Positions 35,533 through 44,674 of a stretch of DNA of 64,000 bases are shown piece after piece. Where the stretch lies: positions 4,836,001 to 4,900,000 of the forward strand of contig NZ_JADBEB010000001.1 in the NCBI RefSeq assembly GCF_014874095.1, written 5' to 3'. Within the stretch, counting starts at the first letter, position 1, and every line of letters begins with the position of its first letter. This DNA is from Plantactinospora soyae. GTDB taxonomy: Bacteria > Actinomycetota > Actinomycetes > Mycobacteriales > Micromonosporaceae. Below the pieces are notes generated by a model. That model was given only the letters and a program-made list of their open reading frames with translations, made no database searches and was not told where the DNA came from. The position numbers and the translations under genes are program-made.

Positions 35533-36450
35533 ATGACCGGGCGGAACGCGAGCATCGACCAACCCCGGGTGCTGCTGTTCGGCGCGTCCGGATTCATCGG
35601 CGGTCAGGTACGCCGGACGCTCGGACCGGTCGCCGCGCTGCGCTGTCCACGACGCGACGAGTTCGACCTGGTCCGGTGCGAGGTCGACGAGTTGGGCGCG
35701 CTGCTGCGCGCCGAACGCCCCGACGTGGTGGTCAACTGCACCGGCCGGCTGTCGGGCGGCAGCCACGACCTGGTCCGGGCGAACACCGGGGTCACCGCCA
35801 AGCTGCTCGACGCGGTGGCGAAGGAGACCCCGGACGCCCGGCTGGTCCGGCTGGGCTCGGCGGCCGAGTACGGCCCGGTGCCGCCGGGGCACGCCGTGGC
35901 CGAGGACGATCCGGCGCTGCCGATCAGCGGGTACGGCGTCAGCCAACTCGCCGCGACCCGGCTGGTCGAACTCGCCGCCTCGGCCGGTCGGGTCGACGGC
36001 GTCGTGCTGCGGGTGTTCAACCCGATCGGTCCCGGTACGCCGGAGGAGACCCTGCTCGGCCGAGTCGCCGCGCTGCTGCGCCACGTACCGGTCCCGGACG
36101 GGACCACCGGGAACCTCTCGCTGGGCTCGCTCGCGGCGTACCGGGACTTCGTGGATGTCCGCGACGTGGCGTCCGCGGTCGCCGCCGTGGCCATGGCCGG
36201 GACGCTGGCCGAGCGGGTGTTCAACGTCGCCAGCGGCCGTGCCGTCTCGGCCCGGGAGGCGGTACGACTGGTCGCCGAGACGGCCGGGTTCGCCGGGGAG
36301 ATCCGCGAGGACCGCCCGGCACCGGAACGCTCGGCCGACGTCGGGTGGATGTGCGGCGACATCCGGCGTGCCGGTCGGCTGCTCGGCTGGACGCCCTCGT
36401 ACGACCTGGAGGGGTCGGTCAAGGCGATCTGGTCGGGCGGGCTCGACTAG
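35533..36450 (+). CDS. NAD-dependent epimerase/dehydratase-like protein with altered YxxxK
   Basis: A 305-residue extended SDR. The Rossmann motif LLFGASGFIGGQVRRTL is near 15, LGSAAEYGPV near 112 supplies the Ser region, and the catalytic tetrad position reads YGVSQ (about 136-140), so the normally invariant Lys is Gln. RVFNPIGPGTPEE near 160 is normal for 4-reductases and epimerases. The loss of Lys suggests a changed mechanism, a weak activity or a binding role. GGGGAG lies 5 nt before the ATG at 35533. It lies between the nucleotidyltransferase and the dehydrogenase. Confidence 0.85.
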   Translation: MTGRNASIDQPRVLLFGASGFIGGQVRRTLGPVAALRCPRRDEFDLVRCEVDELGALLRAERPDVVVNCTGRLSGGSHDLVRANTGVTAKLLDAVAKETPDARLVRLGSAAEYGPVPPGHAVAEDDPALPISGYGVSQLAATRLVELAASAGRVDGVVLRVFNPIGPGTPEETLLGRVAALLRHVPVPDGTTGNLSLGSLAAYRDFVDVRDVASAVAAVAMAGTLAERVFNVASGRAVSAREAVRLVAETAGFAGEIREDRPAPERSADVGWMCGDIRRAGRLLGWTPSYDLEGSVKAIWSGGLD

Positions 36451-36479
36451 GTCCACCGTTTCGCAAGGAGGCAGTGGTT

Positions 36480-37817
36480 TTGTACCGGAAGATTGGCGTC
36501 GTCGGGCTCGGCTATGTCGGCCTGACCCTCGCCGCCTCGCTGGCCCGCAAGGGCTACCAGGTGTTCGGGGTCGACGCGCAGCCGCAGGTGCTGGAGTCGT
36601 TGCGCGAGGGCCGGGTGCACATCTTCGAGCCCGGCATCGCCGAGGTGTTGGCCGAGCACATCGGACGGTCCCTGCAGGTGGACAGCACGCTGCCGCCGGA
36701 CGTCGACGTCGCGGTGCTCTGCGTCTCCACGCCGGTCGACGACCAGGCGTACCGGCCCAACCTGGGCAACCTGGCCGCCGCCGCCGAGCAGGTGGCACGG
36801 TGGTGTGGACCGGAGACGCTGGTGGTGGTCCGCAGCACGGTGCCGGTCGGAACGAGCCGCGCGGTGGTGCTGCCGCCGCTTCTCGCCGGCTGGGGCCGGG
36901 CCCGGCTGGTGATGGCGCCGGAGCGGACCATCCAGGGGCAGGCGCTGCGCGAACTGGTCGAGCTGCCGCAGGTCGTCGGCGGGCTGGACGAGCCGAGCCG
37001 GGAGGCGGGGCTGGCGTTCTTCGGCGGACTGGCCACCCAGGTGGTGCCGGTCTCCAGTCTGGAGGCGGCCGAGCTGGTCAAGCTGGCGAACAACTGCCAC
37101 ACCGACCTGATCTACTCGTTCGGCAACGAGCTGGCCCTGATCGCCGAGCGGCACCGGCTCGACCCGCTGGAGGTGATCGGTGCGGCGAACCTGGACTATC
37201 CCCGGCCGGACCTGAGCCGGCCCGGGTACGTCGGCGGCGGCTGCCTCTCCAAGGACCCGTACCTGATGATCGAGAGTGCCGGTGTCCCCGGGCCGTTCCT
37301 GGTCGGCGCGGCCCGGCGACTCAACGAGTACCTGCCGGTGCACGTCGCCACCCGGGTGGTGGAACTGATCCGGCAGGAGCGCGGGGCGACCGTGGGGGCC
37401 CGGTTGGCCGTACTGGGGTGGGCCTACAAGGGGTGGCCGCCGACCGACGACATGCGGGGCACCCCGATCGCGGCGATGATGGCCGTGTTCCGCGAGGCGG
37501 GCCTGGTGGTGCTCGGCCACGACCCGATGGTCACCGACGACGTGATCCGGAACCACGGCGGCGACCCGACCAGCCTCGACAAGGCGTTCGTCGAGTCCGA
37601 CGCCGTACTCGTGATCAACGATCATCCCGACTACCGGGCGATCGAGATCGGGACCGTGCTCGCTGCCCGGCGACCGGTGCTGATCTACGACTCCTGGCGG
37701 ATCCTCGACGAGCGGGCGATCAGGGCCGCCGGGGTCCGCTACGCCGGCATCGGCTACCTGCCGGAACCGGCCGGCATCGCCCGGCCGGACCGGGACCTCT
37801 CGGAGGGCCGGGTCTGA
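36480..37817 (+). CDS. UDP-sugar (ManNAc/Glc-type) 6-dehydrogenase
   Basis: A 445-residue four-electron dehydrogenase that oxidises C6 of a UDP-sugar to the uronate. It has GLGYVGLTLAASLARKGYQV near 9, APERTIQGQAL near 146, the catalytic Lys near 201 (VKLANNCHTD) and the catalytic Cys about 255 in GGGCLSKDP. PERTIQG resembles UDP-ManNAc dehydrogenases more than UDP-glucose dehydrogenases. The start is a TTG at 36480: AAGGAGG at 36465-36471 is 8 nt before it, while the in-frame GTG at 36474 is only 2 nt away. The product would be an N-acetyl-hexosaminuronate donor. Confidence 0.9.
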   Translation: MYRKIGVVGLGYVGLTLAASLARKGYQVFGVDAQPQVLESLREGRVHIFEPGIAEVLAEHIGRSLQVDSTLPPDVDVAVLCVSTPVDDQAYRPNLGNLAAAAEQVARWCGPETLVVVRSTVPVGTSRAVVLPPLLAGWGRARLVMAPERTIQGQALRELVELPQVVGGLDEPSREAGLAFFGGLATQVVPVSSLEAAELVKLANNCHTDLIYSFGNELALIAERHRLDPLEVIGAANLDYPRPDLSRPGYVGGGCLSKDPYLMIESAGVPGPFLVGAARRLNEYLPVHVATRVVELIRQERGATVGARLAVLGWAYKGWPPTDDMRGTPIAAMMAVFREAGLVVLGHDPMVTDDVIRNHGGDPTSLDKAFVESDAVLVINDHPDYRAIEIGTVLAARRPVLIYDSWRILDERAIRAAGVRYAGIGYLPEPAGIARPDRDLSEGRV

Positions 37818-38944
37818 TGCGGGCACTCGTCCTCGGCGGCGCCGGCTTCATCGGCAAGCATCTCGCCGACCGACTGGTCGCCGACGGGCACCGGGTGACC
37901 GTCGTCGACGACTTCTCCCGGGGCCGGGACGACCGGCAACTGGCCGCGCTGCGCCAGCACCCGGCGGTGGACATCCACTCCGCCGACCTGACCAGCCCGG
38001 CCGCCTGGGCCGCGCTGCCCCGGGGGTGGGACCAGATCTACCTGCTGGCCGCGGTCGTCGGGGTTCGCAACGTCGAGGCCGACCCGGCCCGGGTGGTCCG
38101 GGTCAACACCCTCACCGCGCTGCACCTGCTGGACTGGATCGCCCCCGGCGAGCGGGTGTTCTTCAGTTCCACCAGCGAGGTGTACGCCGGCGGGGTGGAC
38201 GCCGGCATCGTGCCGGTGCCGACCGCCGAGGACGTACCCGTGATGATCACCGACGTGACCTCGCCCCGGTTCGCGTACGCGATCAGCAAGCTCCTCGGCG
38301 AGGTGGCCTTCGTACACGCCGCCCGGACCAAGGGCTGTCCGGCGGTGATCGGCCGGTTCCACAACGTCTACGGCCCACGGATGGGTACCGACCACGTCGT
38401 ACCGGAGCTGGCGATGCGCGCGTTGGGCGGGGAGGATCCGTTCCGGGTGTGGGGCTTCGACCAGTACCGGGCGTTCTGTTACGTCGACGACGCGGTCGAG
38501 GCGATGCTCCGGCTGATGGACTGTCCCGAGGCGGCCGGTCGGATCGTCCACATCGGAAACGACACCGCCCACACGAGCATCGGCGAGCTGGCGGGCCTGG
38601 TGCTGCGGATCGCCGGGGTGAGTCCGGTGGTGCAGCCGCTGCCGGCGCCGCGCGGCTCGGTCAACCGGCGCTGTCCCGACCTCGGCCTGCTCCGCCGGTT
38701 GACCGGGTTCGAGCCGGCCGTGCCACTGGCCGAGGGGGTGCGGCGCACCTTCGACTGGTACCGGCAGTGGCAGGCGTCCACCGTCGTTCCGTCCGGCGCC
38801 ATCCCGCCCGGCGCCATCCCGTCCGGCGCTGGCCCGCCTGTCGGCGGTGCTCCGCCCGGCGATGCCCGGTCCGGCGGTGATGCCCCGGTCGGCGGTGCTC
38901 CGTCCGTCGACGCGCCGGTCGGCGCTCATCGTCGCGACATCTGA
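37817..38944 (+). CDS. NAD-dependent nucleotide-sugar epimerase/decarboxylase-like
   Basis: A 375-residue extended SDR: GGAGFIGKHLADRLVADGHR near 8, SSTSEVYAGG near 117, and YAISKLLGEVAF near 153 with intact Tyr-x3-Lys. RFHNVYGPRMGTDHVVPE and the later layout resemble UDP-glucuronate decarboxylases and related epimerases. The last 45 residues are a repetitive Pro/Gly/Ala tail (GAIPPGAIPSGAGPPVGG), unusual for the family. The ATG at 37817 shares one base with the preceding stop (TGATG). It could act on the uronate made by the upstream gene. Confidence 0.88.
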   Translation: MRALVLGGAGFIGKHLADRLVADGHRVTVVDDFSRGRDDRQLAALRQHPAVDIHSADLTSPAAWAALPRGWDQIYLLAAVVGVRNVEADPARVVRVNTLTALHLLDWIAPGERVFFSSTSEVYAGGVDAGIVPVPTAEDVPVMITDVTSPRFAYAISKLLGEVAFVHAARTKGCPAVIGRFHNVYGPRMGTDHVVPELAMRALGGEDPFRVWGFDQYRAFCYVDDAVEAMLRLMDCPEAAGRIVHIGNDTAHTSIGELAGLVLRIAGVSPVVQPLPAPRGSVNRRCPDLGLLRRLTGFEPAVPLAEGVRRTFDWYRQWQASTVVPSGAIPPGAIPSGAGPPVGGAPPGDARSGGDAPVGGAPSVDAPVGAHRRDI

Positions 38945-38957
38945 GGAAGCGACGCCG

Positions 38958-39009
38958 CCTCGGCCCCGGAACCCCCTGCCCACGATGGCATCGGGTTCCG
39001 GGGCCGAGG
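38958..39009. terminator. 17-bp perfect hairpin between convergent genes
   Basis: 38958-38974 (CCTCGGCCCCGGAACCC) pairs perfectly with 38993-39009 around an 18-base loop, starting 13 bases after the epimerase stop and before the polymerase stop on the other strand. It is symmetric, so it could terminate both ways. There is no U-tract, which is common in high-GC actinomycetes. Confidence 0.6.
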
Positions 39010-39085
39010 GCGTGCGCGGTCGACGCCACGGCCCGTGCCGGAGGCAGCGGGACCGGTTCCGGGGCCGAGGGCGTGCGCGGTCGAC
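38994..39085. repeat. 31-bp perfect direct repeat
   Basis: 38994-39024 and 39055-39085 are identical, beginning GGTTCCGGGGCCGAGGGCG, with a period of 61 bases. The first copy supplies the right arm of the hairpin at 38958-39009, so the second copy could form an alternative, longer-range stem with the same left arm. Confidence 0.85.
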
Positions 39086-39153
39086 ACTGCCGCCCCGGGG
39101 GATGCGGGACCGGCCGGGCCGGCGGGAAGGCTTCGTACCCCGGACGCCGGAGG

Positions 39154-40815
39154 TCAGCGGCGGGACAGATCCGGTAGCGGCCAGGCCTCGGCCGCGGGTA
39201 CCGGGCGGGTACGGGCCGTCCTGGGGCTTTCCGTGGGGGGCCCGGAACGGAGTGCCCTGCTGGCGGACCGGCCCTGCCGGGCCAGCCACACCACCGCGGC
39301 GAGCGGTAGAACGTACTTGAGCAGGAACCAGGTGTTGTTGTCGAGGTCGGCGGTGGGCAGGAACGCGCACACCAGTGCCATCGGCGCCAGCAGCGTCGTG
39401 CTGATCGACCGTTGCTGCCGGGCCCGGGCGTAGTGCCGCCGGCTGAACCGGACGAGCACTCCCAGCAGGGCGAAGGAGACCACCCCGCCGGCCGGCCCGA
39501 AGTTCATGATGGCCTCTCCGGTGAGGCCGTAGACCCGGCTGGCCCGGATCCCCGACTCGTACGCCCCCGGCCCGAAGAGCAGGTCGGTGCCGGCCGCCAC
39601 CTTGTCCCTGGGGCGCTCGGGCAGGACGGCACCGGGTACGAGGAACGAGACGTCGCCCAGATAGGTGACCCCGTACGCGAGCTCGGAGTTGCCCCGGAGT
39701 TGCCGGTCGAGCACCAGGGCCTGGATGTCCGCCCTGGAAAGGTCCCCGAGCAGTAGCGAGGGTACATCCCGGCCCGTCTCCGACGAGATGTCCTCGACAC
39801 TGCGGGTGCCCCGGGCGGCGTCGAGCACCTCCAGCCCGGCCGACTTGTAGAGGCCGTACGTGTAGACGAAGAGGCCGAGCACCAGTATGAAGACGAACAT
39901 GGCCCGTCTGGAGACCCGGACGACGAGGAGGTGGATCAGGGTCAGGCCGATCAGGACGGGCCAGATGGTGTTGCTCCGGCTTCCCCGCAGCCCGCCCACG
40001 AAGAACTGCATCAGCGCCAGGCCGACCAGCAGCAGGAGGATGGCCCAGCGGTGTTCGGCCAGCCAGCTCCGCCATCGTACGAGCACGAGCGCGAAGACGA
40101 TCATCGGGAAGGCCTCGCCGAGGATGAGCAGCCAACCGAGCCCGGCCAACTCGACCCGGTCCGACTCACCGGTCATCGTGCTCAGGTATCCCGATATCCC
40201 GCCGAACATCACGACCTCGCCGCAGAAGGCCAGCACGCTCACCAGCACCGCGACGAGGCCGACCCGGTAGAAGGCCCGCTCGTCGAACCGGGAGGCCCGC
40301 CGGGTCCGGGGCGGCGGCCGGTCCCGGAAGCCCAGGACGACGCGGTAGAGGCAGAGGCCGAGGACGTTCAGCAGCGCCATCGTGCCGAGGGCGGCCCGCC
40401 AGTCGGGTGGCCCGACGAGGTGCCGGGGCCAGTGGTCGAGCATGACGTTGAGGATCGGCGCCAGGTAGAAGAAGTGCATGCCCAGCAGTCCCAGGATCGC
40501 CTGCGGATCGAAGATGTCACGCCGTCGCCGGACCCATTCGACCGCGTCGATGCCGATCAGCACGCCGCACACCGTCACAGGAATCAGGAACCAGTGCCGC
40601 AGGCGCGGATCGAGGAGCGCCAGGATCGTGCTGGCCGACGTCACCAGGAGTGCGGACATCGCCCAACTGGCGGCCTCGGCACCCAGCCCGGGACCGATCA
40701 GGGCGATCCGTGCCGGCGTGGTGTCCGAGGGTGCGCCGCCGTCCGGAACCGGTTCGGTGGTCGGCGTGGCCCTGTTCGCCGGTGTGGTCGACGCGAGGTA
40801 CGGAGTCCGGGTCAC
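39154..40815 (-). CDS. polysaccharide polymerase-like membrane protein (Wzy/O-antigen polymerase type)
   Basis: A 553-residue protein with about 11-12 hydrophobic segments, for example FVFILVLGLFVYTYGLYKSA and WAILLLLVGLALMQFFVGGL. Between segments lies RGSRSNTIWPVL and a long extracytoplasmic loop (about 340-450) with polar residues, as in Wzy proteins. The sequence is too divergent to assign beyond membrane topology and context. It begins at the GTG at 40815, overlapping the glycosyltransferase stop by GTGA. It would polymerise repeat units delivered by the flippase. Confidence 0.78.
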   Translation of the reverse strand: MTRTPYLASTTPANRATPTTEPVPDGGAPSDTTPARIALIGPGLGAEAASWAMSALLVTSASTILALLDPRLRHWFLIPVTVCGVLIGIDAVEWVRRRRDIFDPQAILGLLGMHFFYLAPILNVMLDHWPRHLVGPPDWRAALGTMALLNVLGLCLYRVVLGFRDRPPPRTRRASRFDERAFYRVGLVAVLVSVLAFCGEVVMFGGISGYLSTMTGESDRVELAGLGWLLILGEAFPMIVFALVLVRWRSWLAEHRWAILLLLVGLALMQFFVGGLRGSRSNTIWPVLIGLTLIHLLVVRVSRRAMFVFILVLGLFVYTYGLYKSAGLEVLDAARGTRSVEDISSETGRDVPSLLLGDLSRADIQALVLDRQLRGNSELAYGVTYLGDVSFLVPGAVLPERPRDKVAAGTDLLFGPGAYESGIRASRVYGLTGEAIMNFGPAGGVVSFALLGVLVRFSRRHYARARQQRSISTTLLAPMALVCAFLPTADLDNNTWFLLKYVLPLAAVVWLARQGRSASRALRSGPPTESPRTARTRPVPAAEAWPLPDLSRR

Positions 40816-43148
40816 CGCGCACCCGCCCGCCACAACGTCTTCCACTCCCGTACCGCGTGTTCCAGGACGAACGGCGACGACCGCAGGCTCCGGCTGATCT
40901 GCCGCCGTCCGGCCGCATCCATCCCGGCCTGCCCCGTCGCGGCCTCCGCCCAGCGGCGCGCCCCGGCCGACAGTGGCAACAGGGTGAGCCCGTGCAGATG
41001 GGAAGCGAGTTCCCGCAGGCACGGCAGGTCCGTCGCCACCACCGGGACGCCGGCAGCCAGGGCCTCCAGCACCACGCCGGGCAGGCCCTCCCGCCGGGAG
41101 GGCAGCACCAGCACGTCGGCGGCGGCCAGCACCGAGGCGATCTCCTCGGTCTCACCACCCAGTACGACGTACGGGTCGTACGCGGCGTCGGGATAGGCGG
41201 TGACGATGTCGTCGACACCGCCCGGCCCGACGGCGAGCAGTCGCGCGTCCGGCAACTCCAGCCGGACGGCCCGGTGCACGTCGACCAGGAACGGGCGGTT
41301 CTTCGCCGAGGCGGCCCGGCCGATGTGCACCAGCACCGGCGCCTCGGCCGGCAGGTTCCACCGCCGTCGCGCCGGCTCGCGCTGCCAGCCGTCGACCCGG
41401 TCGGTGGAGACGCTGTTGTAGAGCACCCGGTAGCGGGTGTCGCCGGCGCGGGGCCCGGCGAGGTCGAGCGCCGCCGAGGTCACCCCGACGATGTCGGTGG
41501 CGGTGTGCCGGAGCAGTTGCCGCAGCATGGCCCGCCGGGCCCGTTGGGTCCGGGTGTCGGGCCGGCCGTCACCCTCGCTCCACATCCGGGCCACCCGGAC
41601 CGGTACCCGGGCGGCCCGGGCCACCAGGAGGATGGCCGCGCTGACCAGGCTGACGTGTGAGACGACGATGTCGGGCCGGACCGCCCGCAGGGCCCCGAAC
41701 AGTCGCGGCCCGAAGGACCGGGCCGGCCGGAGCGGGCACTGCCGTACCACGGCGCCGGCGGCCCGGAACTCGCCGACCAGCCGCCCCTCCCGGCCGGCGA
41801 GGGTGAGAAAGACCTGCTCGACCTCGGCGGACGGCACCGAACGGCAGATGTCCAGGGTCACCGTCTCGGCGCCGCCGCGGTCCAGGCTGCCGATCACGTG
41901 AGCCACCCGGAGGGCCCGGTCCGGGAACTTCCCGGCGCCGTCCCGGGCGACATGCTCGATGACGTCGGCGACCCGGACCGCCGAGGCCCGGTTGTCGAAG
42001 AGCCGGACGGCGCGGAGCCGGGCCTGCTCGCCCCGCTCGGCCAGTCGCCCCGTCCCGAACTCGCGGTATGCCGCCTGGAGCGCGCTGGCCAGCGCCGGCG
42101 CGTCGCCCCGGGGCACGATCCAGCCGGACGACCCGTCGACGGTCTCGGGCAACCCGCCGGCGTCGCTGACGATGCTGGGTACGCCCATCGCGCTCGCCTC
42201 GACGGCGGCACCGTGCCCCTCGGACAGGGACGGGCTGACGCTCAGGTCGGCGGCCCGGTGGCAGGGGCGTACGTCGGCGACCGATTCGAGCCAGGTCACG
42301 CTCGGATCCGTGTCGACACCGAACCGGTGGACGAGTTCGCGGCGGTGTGCCTCGCCGGCGGCGCCCCAACCGCCACCGACCAGCAGCAGATGGGCCCGGG
42401 GATGTCCGGCCCGGAAGGTCTGCCAGGCGGTGAGGAGCACGTCATGCCCCTTGATCGCCCGTCCGTTGTGGGCCAGTCGCTTCGGCGGGTAGACGTAGGC
42501 GATCATGACAACGAGGAAGGCGTCGGAGTCGACCCCGAGTTCGGCTCGGGCCTTGGCCCGCTCCTCGTCCCGAGTGGGGACGTCGGGGGTGCCGGGCCGG
42601 ACCTCGTCCACCGAGTGGGCCACGGCGAAGTGGGCCGGGTCGACGCCGTAGGTGGCCACCGGCCGGCGGGCGGGCGGGCAGCCGAGCGCGCCGTAGAGCC
42701 CCGAGGTGTGTGCGGTGCCGCAGATGGTGGCATGGTCCAGGCGCCACAGCAGACGCTCGACCGGTCGGATCAGCGGCGACTCGAGGAACAGCGGCCCGGC
42801 GACCATGTGCACCCGGCGTACCGGCAGCCCCAGGGTGCCGAACCGGGCAGCGAGCGCCGAGGCGTACAGGTGGTAGTGCAGCACGTCGGGCCGGAGCCGG
42901 CCGAGGAGCCGGCGGAGCCGCCACAGCCCCCGCAGCGTCGCGACGCCCGGCCGGAACCGAAAGTCGAACGGCGATTCGCGTACGTCGAATCCGCGCCGGG
43001 TCAGCTCCGCCGTCAACCGACCGGGGCCCGGCGGCAGCACGACGACGACCTCGTGGCCACGGCTACGCAGCTCCGTCACCTGGGGCAGAATCCACATTCC
43101 ACCATCGTTGGTCTTCAGTAGGACCGCGACCCGCAGTCGTTCCACCAC
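40812..43148 (-). CDS. fusion of two GT4 glycosyltransferase domains
   Basis: A 778-residue protein made of two complete GT-B units. Domain 1 (about 1-400) starts VVERLRVAVLLKTNDGGMW and carries PKRLAHNGRAIKGHDVLLTA near 223 and EGHGAAVEAS near 310 (a six-residue spacing rather than E-x7-E). Domain 2 (about 411-778) starts RALRVAHVIGSLDRGGAE and carries HIGRAASAKNRPF and EGLPGVVLE. Such enzymes normally have one unit of about 380 residues. The fusion suggests two successive sugar additions. GTG at 43148 with GGGG 7 nt upstream is chosen; the GTG at 43145 is equally possible. It overlaps the polymerase start by 4 bases. Confidence 0.88.
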   Translation of the reverse strand: MVERLRVAVLLKTNDGGMWILPQVTELRSRGHEVVVVLPPGPGRLTAELTRRGFDVRESPFDFRFRPGVATLRGLWRLRRLLGRLRPDVLHYHLYASALAARFGTLGLPVRRVHMVAGPLFLESPLIRPVERLLWRLDHATICGTAHTSGLYGALGCPPARRPVATYGVDPAHFAVAHSVDEVRPGTPDVPTRDEERAKARAELGVDSDAFLVVMIAYVYPPKRLAHNGRAIKGHDVLLTAWQTFRAGHPRAHLLLVGGGWGAAGEAHRRELVHRFGVDTDPSVTWLESVADVRPCHRAADLSVSPSLSEGHGAAVEASAMGVPSIVSDAGGLPETVDGSSGWIVPRGDAPALASALQAAYREFGTGRLAERGEQARLRAVRLFDNRASAVRVADVIEHVARDGAGKFPDRALRVAHVIGSLDRGGAETVTLDICRSVPSAEVEQVFLTLAGREGRLVGEFRAAGAVVRQCPLRPARSFGPRLFGALRAVRPDIVVSHVSLVSAAILLVARAARVPVRVARMWSEGDGRPDTRTQRARRAMLRQLLRHTATDIVGVTSAALDLAGPRAGDTRYRVLYNSVSTDRVDGWQREPARRRWNLPAEAPVLVHIGRAASAKNRPFLVDVHRAVRLELPDARLLAVGPGGVDDIVTAYPDAAYDPYVVLGGETEEIASVLAAADVLVLPSRREGLPGVVLEALAAGVPVVATDLPCLRELASHLHGLTLLPLSAGARRWAEAATGQAGMDAAGRRQISRSLRSSPFVLEHAVREWKTLWRAGAR

Positions 43149-43236
43149 TTGTGGTCCCCTCTCTTTCCTGGGCGGCTCCGCTGCGGCGTGGTCGGGTCCG
43201 GGCGCCCGGCGGGTGCCGGAGCGACCACGGCCGGGG

Positions 43237-43884
43237 TCACCTCGCCGGTACTCCCTTGACCACGGTGCCGGCCGGCACGTCCCGGACGACACAGGCGCTC
43301 GCGCCGACGGTGGCGTCCGCGCCGATCCGGAGCCCCTGGAGCACGACGGCACCGGCACCGATAAGTACGCCGGCCTGGAGCTGGCACTCTCCAGAGACCG
43401 CGGCGAGGGGATTGACCGAGACGTAGTCCGCCAGCACACAGTCGTGTGCGACGGTCGAGTTCTGGTTCAGGTGCACGTGCCGGCCGAGGGTCACGTTGGT
43501 GGTCACCCGCGCACCCGCGAAGACGACCAGGCCGTCTCCGGCAACGGTGTCCGGGCCGACCACGGCGGCGGGGTGCACCAGGCTCGCGAACGGCAACCCG
43601 TACCCGTCGACCCGCTGCCCGACCGCGCGCCGGACCCGGGGGTCGCCGAGCCCGAGTACGACGTGCGTCTCCGGACCGGCCTCCCGCAACCACTCGACCG
43701 TGCCGAGGTACGGCACCGCCAACCGTTGCAGCCGCTTGTGGTTGACCTCCGAGGGGCGGTCGTCGATGAAGCCGCGTACCCGCCATCGTGGACCGGTACT
43801 CGACGCCGTGTTGATGGCTCGGATGATGTCGAGGGCCTCACGGCCGTGGCCGCCGCAGCCGACGAGAACGACGTCCAGGATCAT
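43237..43884 (-). CDS. NeuD/PglD-family sugar N-acetyltransferase
   Basis: A 215-residue protein. An N-terminal Rossmann-like domain (MILDVVLVGCGGHGREALDI) precedes a left-handed beta-helix of hexapeptide repeats (about 110-205). The catalytic His is in NQNSTVAHDCVLADYV near 146, as in PglD. PglD acetylates the 4-amino group to give UDP-2,4-diacetamido-2,4,6-trideoxyhexose. It follows the PglC-like and PglE-like genes, the first with a 4-base overlap, matching the Campylobacter functional set. The ATG at 43884 is fixed by that overlap. Confidence 0.9.
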   Translation of the reverse strand: MILDVVLVGCGGHGREALDIIRAINTASSTGPRWRVRGFIDDRPSEVNHKRLQRLAVPYLGTVEWLREAGPETHVVLGLGDPRVRRAVGQRVDGYGLPFASLVHPAAVVGPDTVAGDGLVVFAGARVTTNVTLGRHVHLNQNSTVAHDCVLADYVSVNPLAAVSGECQLQAGVLIGAGAVVLQGLRIGADATVGASACVVRDVPAGTVVKGVPAR

Positions 43885-44657
43885 CCGGTCCGCCAGTCCG
43901 CGGGACGGCCCGGTACGTCATGGGCGGCACCACCCTGCCCCGGTACTCCGGTGCCGCCGAGGAACTCCGGCGCGGTGGGGCTGCCCGGTGCCGTGATGCC
44001 GCGTCGGCGCAGTACGGCACCGACGGTCTCGGCGAGGATGTGCAGGTCCACCCGGAGGCTGCGATTGTCGACGTACCACACGTCGTGCGTGAAGCGCTCC
44101 GGAAAGGGCATCGCGTTGCGGCCCCTGACCTGGGCCAGTCCGGTGATGCCGGGCCGCACCTCGTGGCGGCGCGCCTGTGCCGGGGTGTACCGGTCGAGAT
44201 AGTCGACGAGCAGCGGACGCGGCCCCACCAGACTCATCTGACCGCGCAGGACGTTCCAGAGCGTCGGCAACTCGTCCATGCTGGTGGCCCGGAGCCGGCG
44301 GCCCAGCCGGGTCAGCCGGTCGCCGTCGGTCACCGCGCCGCCCGCGACGTCGACCGGGCGCATGGTCCGGAACTTGACCAGCTCGAACAGTTCGCCGTGC
44401 CGGCCCGGCCGGACCTGCCGGAACAGCACCGGCCGGCCCAGCGTCGCCGCGACGACGACGGCGATCGCGAGCATGGCCGGCGAGGCGACGACGAGCAGCA
44501 GGACCGCCAGCACGATGTCGAAAAGGCGCTTGGTCCGGTCGTACCAGGGCCGGCCGTCGGTGCCGACCGGGTCGCCGGGGCCGGGCTGTCGGTCGGCGGT
44601 GCCCGGCCGGATGTCGTACGCGTCCTGGCGGATGGTGCCCGTGCTCCGCTCGGTCAC
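43881..44657 (-). CDS. phosphoglycosyl transferase, PglC-like (bacterial sugar transferase)
   Basis: A 258-residue initiating enzyme that transfers a phospho-sugar from a UDP-sugar to undecaprenyl phosphate. A reentrant membrane helix (LFDIVLAVLLLVVASPAMLA) near 44 is followed by KFRTMRPVD, the Asp-Glu catalytic dyad in SMDELPTLWNVLRGQMSLVG and GPRPLLVDYL. It lacks the large N-terminal domain of WbaP types, so it is the small monotopic PglC class. The C-terminal 30 residues are variable. The GTG at 44657 has GGGGAGG 4 nt upstream; the GTG at 44678 would overlap the preceding stop by GTGA and is a fair alternative. Confidence 0.92.
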   Translation of the reverse strand: MTERSTGTIRQDAYDIRPGTADRQPGPGDPVGTDGRPWYDRTKRLFDIVLAVLLLVVASPAMLAIAVVVAATLGRPVLFRQVRPGRHGELFELVKFRTMRPVDVAGGAVTDGDRLTRLGRRLRATSMDELPTLWNVLRGQMSLVGPRPLLVDYLDRYTPAQARRHEVRPGITGLAQVRGRNAMPFPERFTHDVWYVDNRSLRVDLHILAETVGAVLRRRGITAPGSPTAPEFLGGTGVPGQGGAAHDVPGRPADWRTG

Positions 44658-44674
44658 GTGACCTCCCCGCTCGG

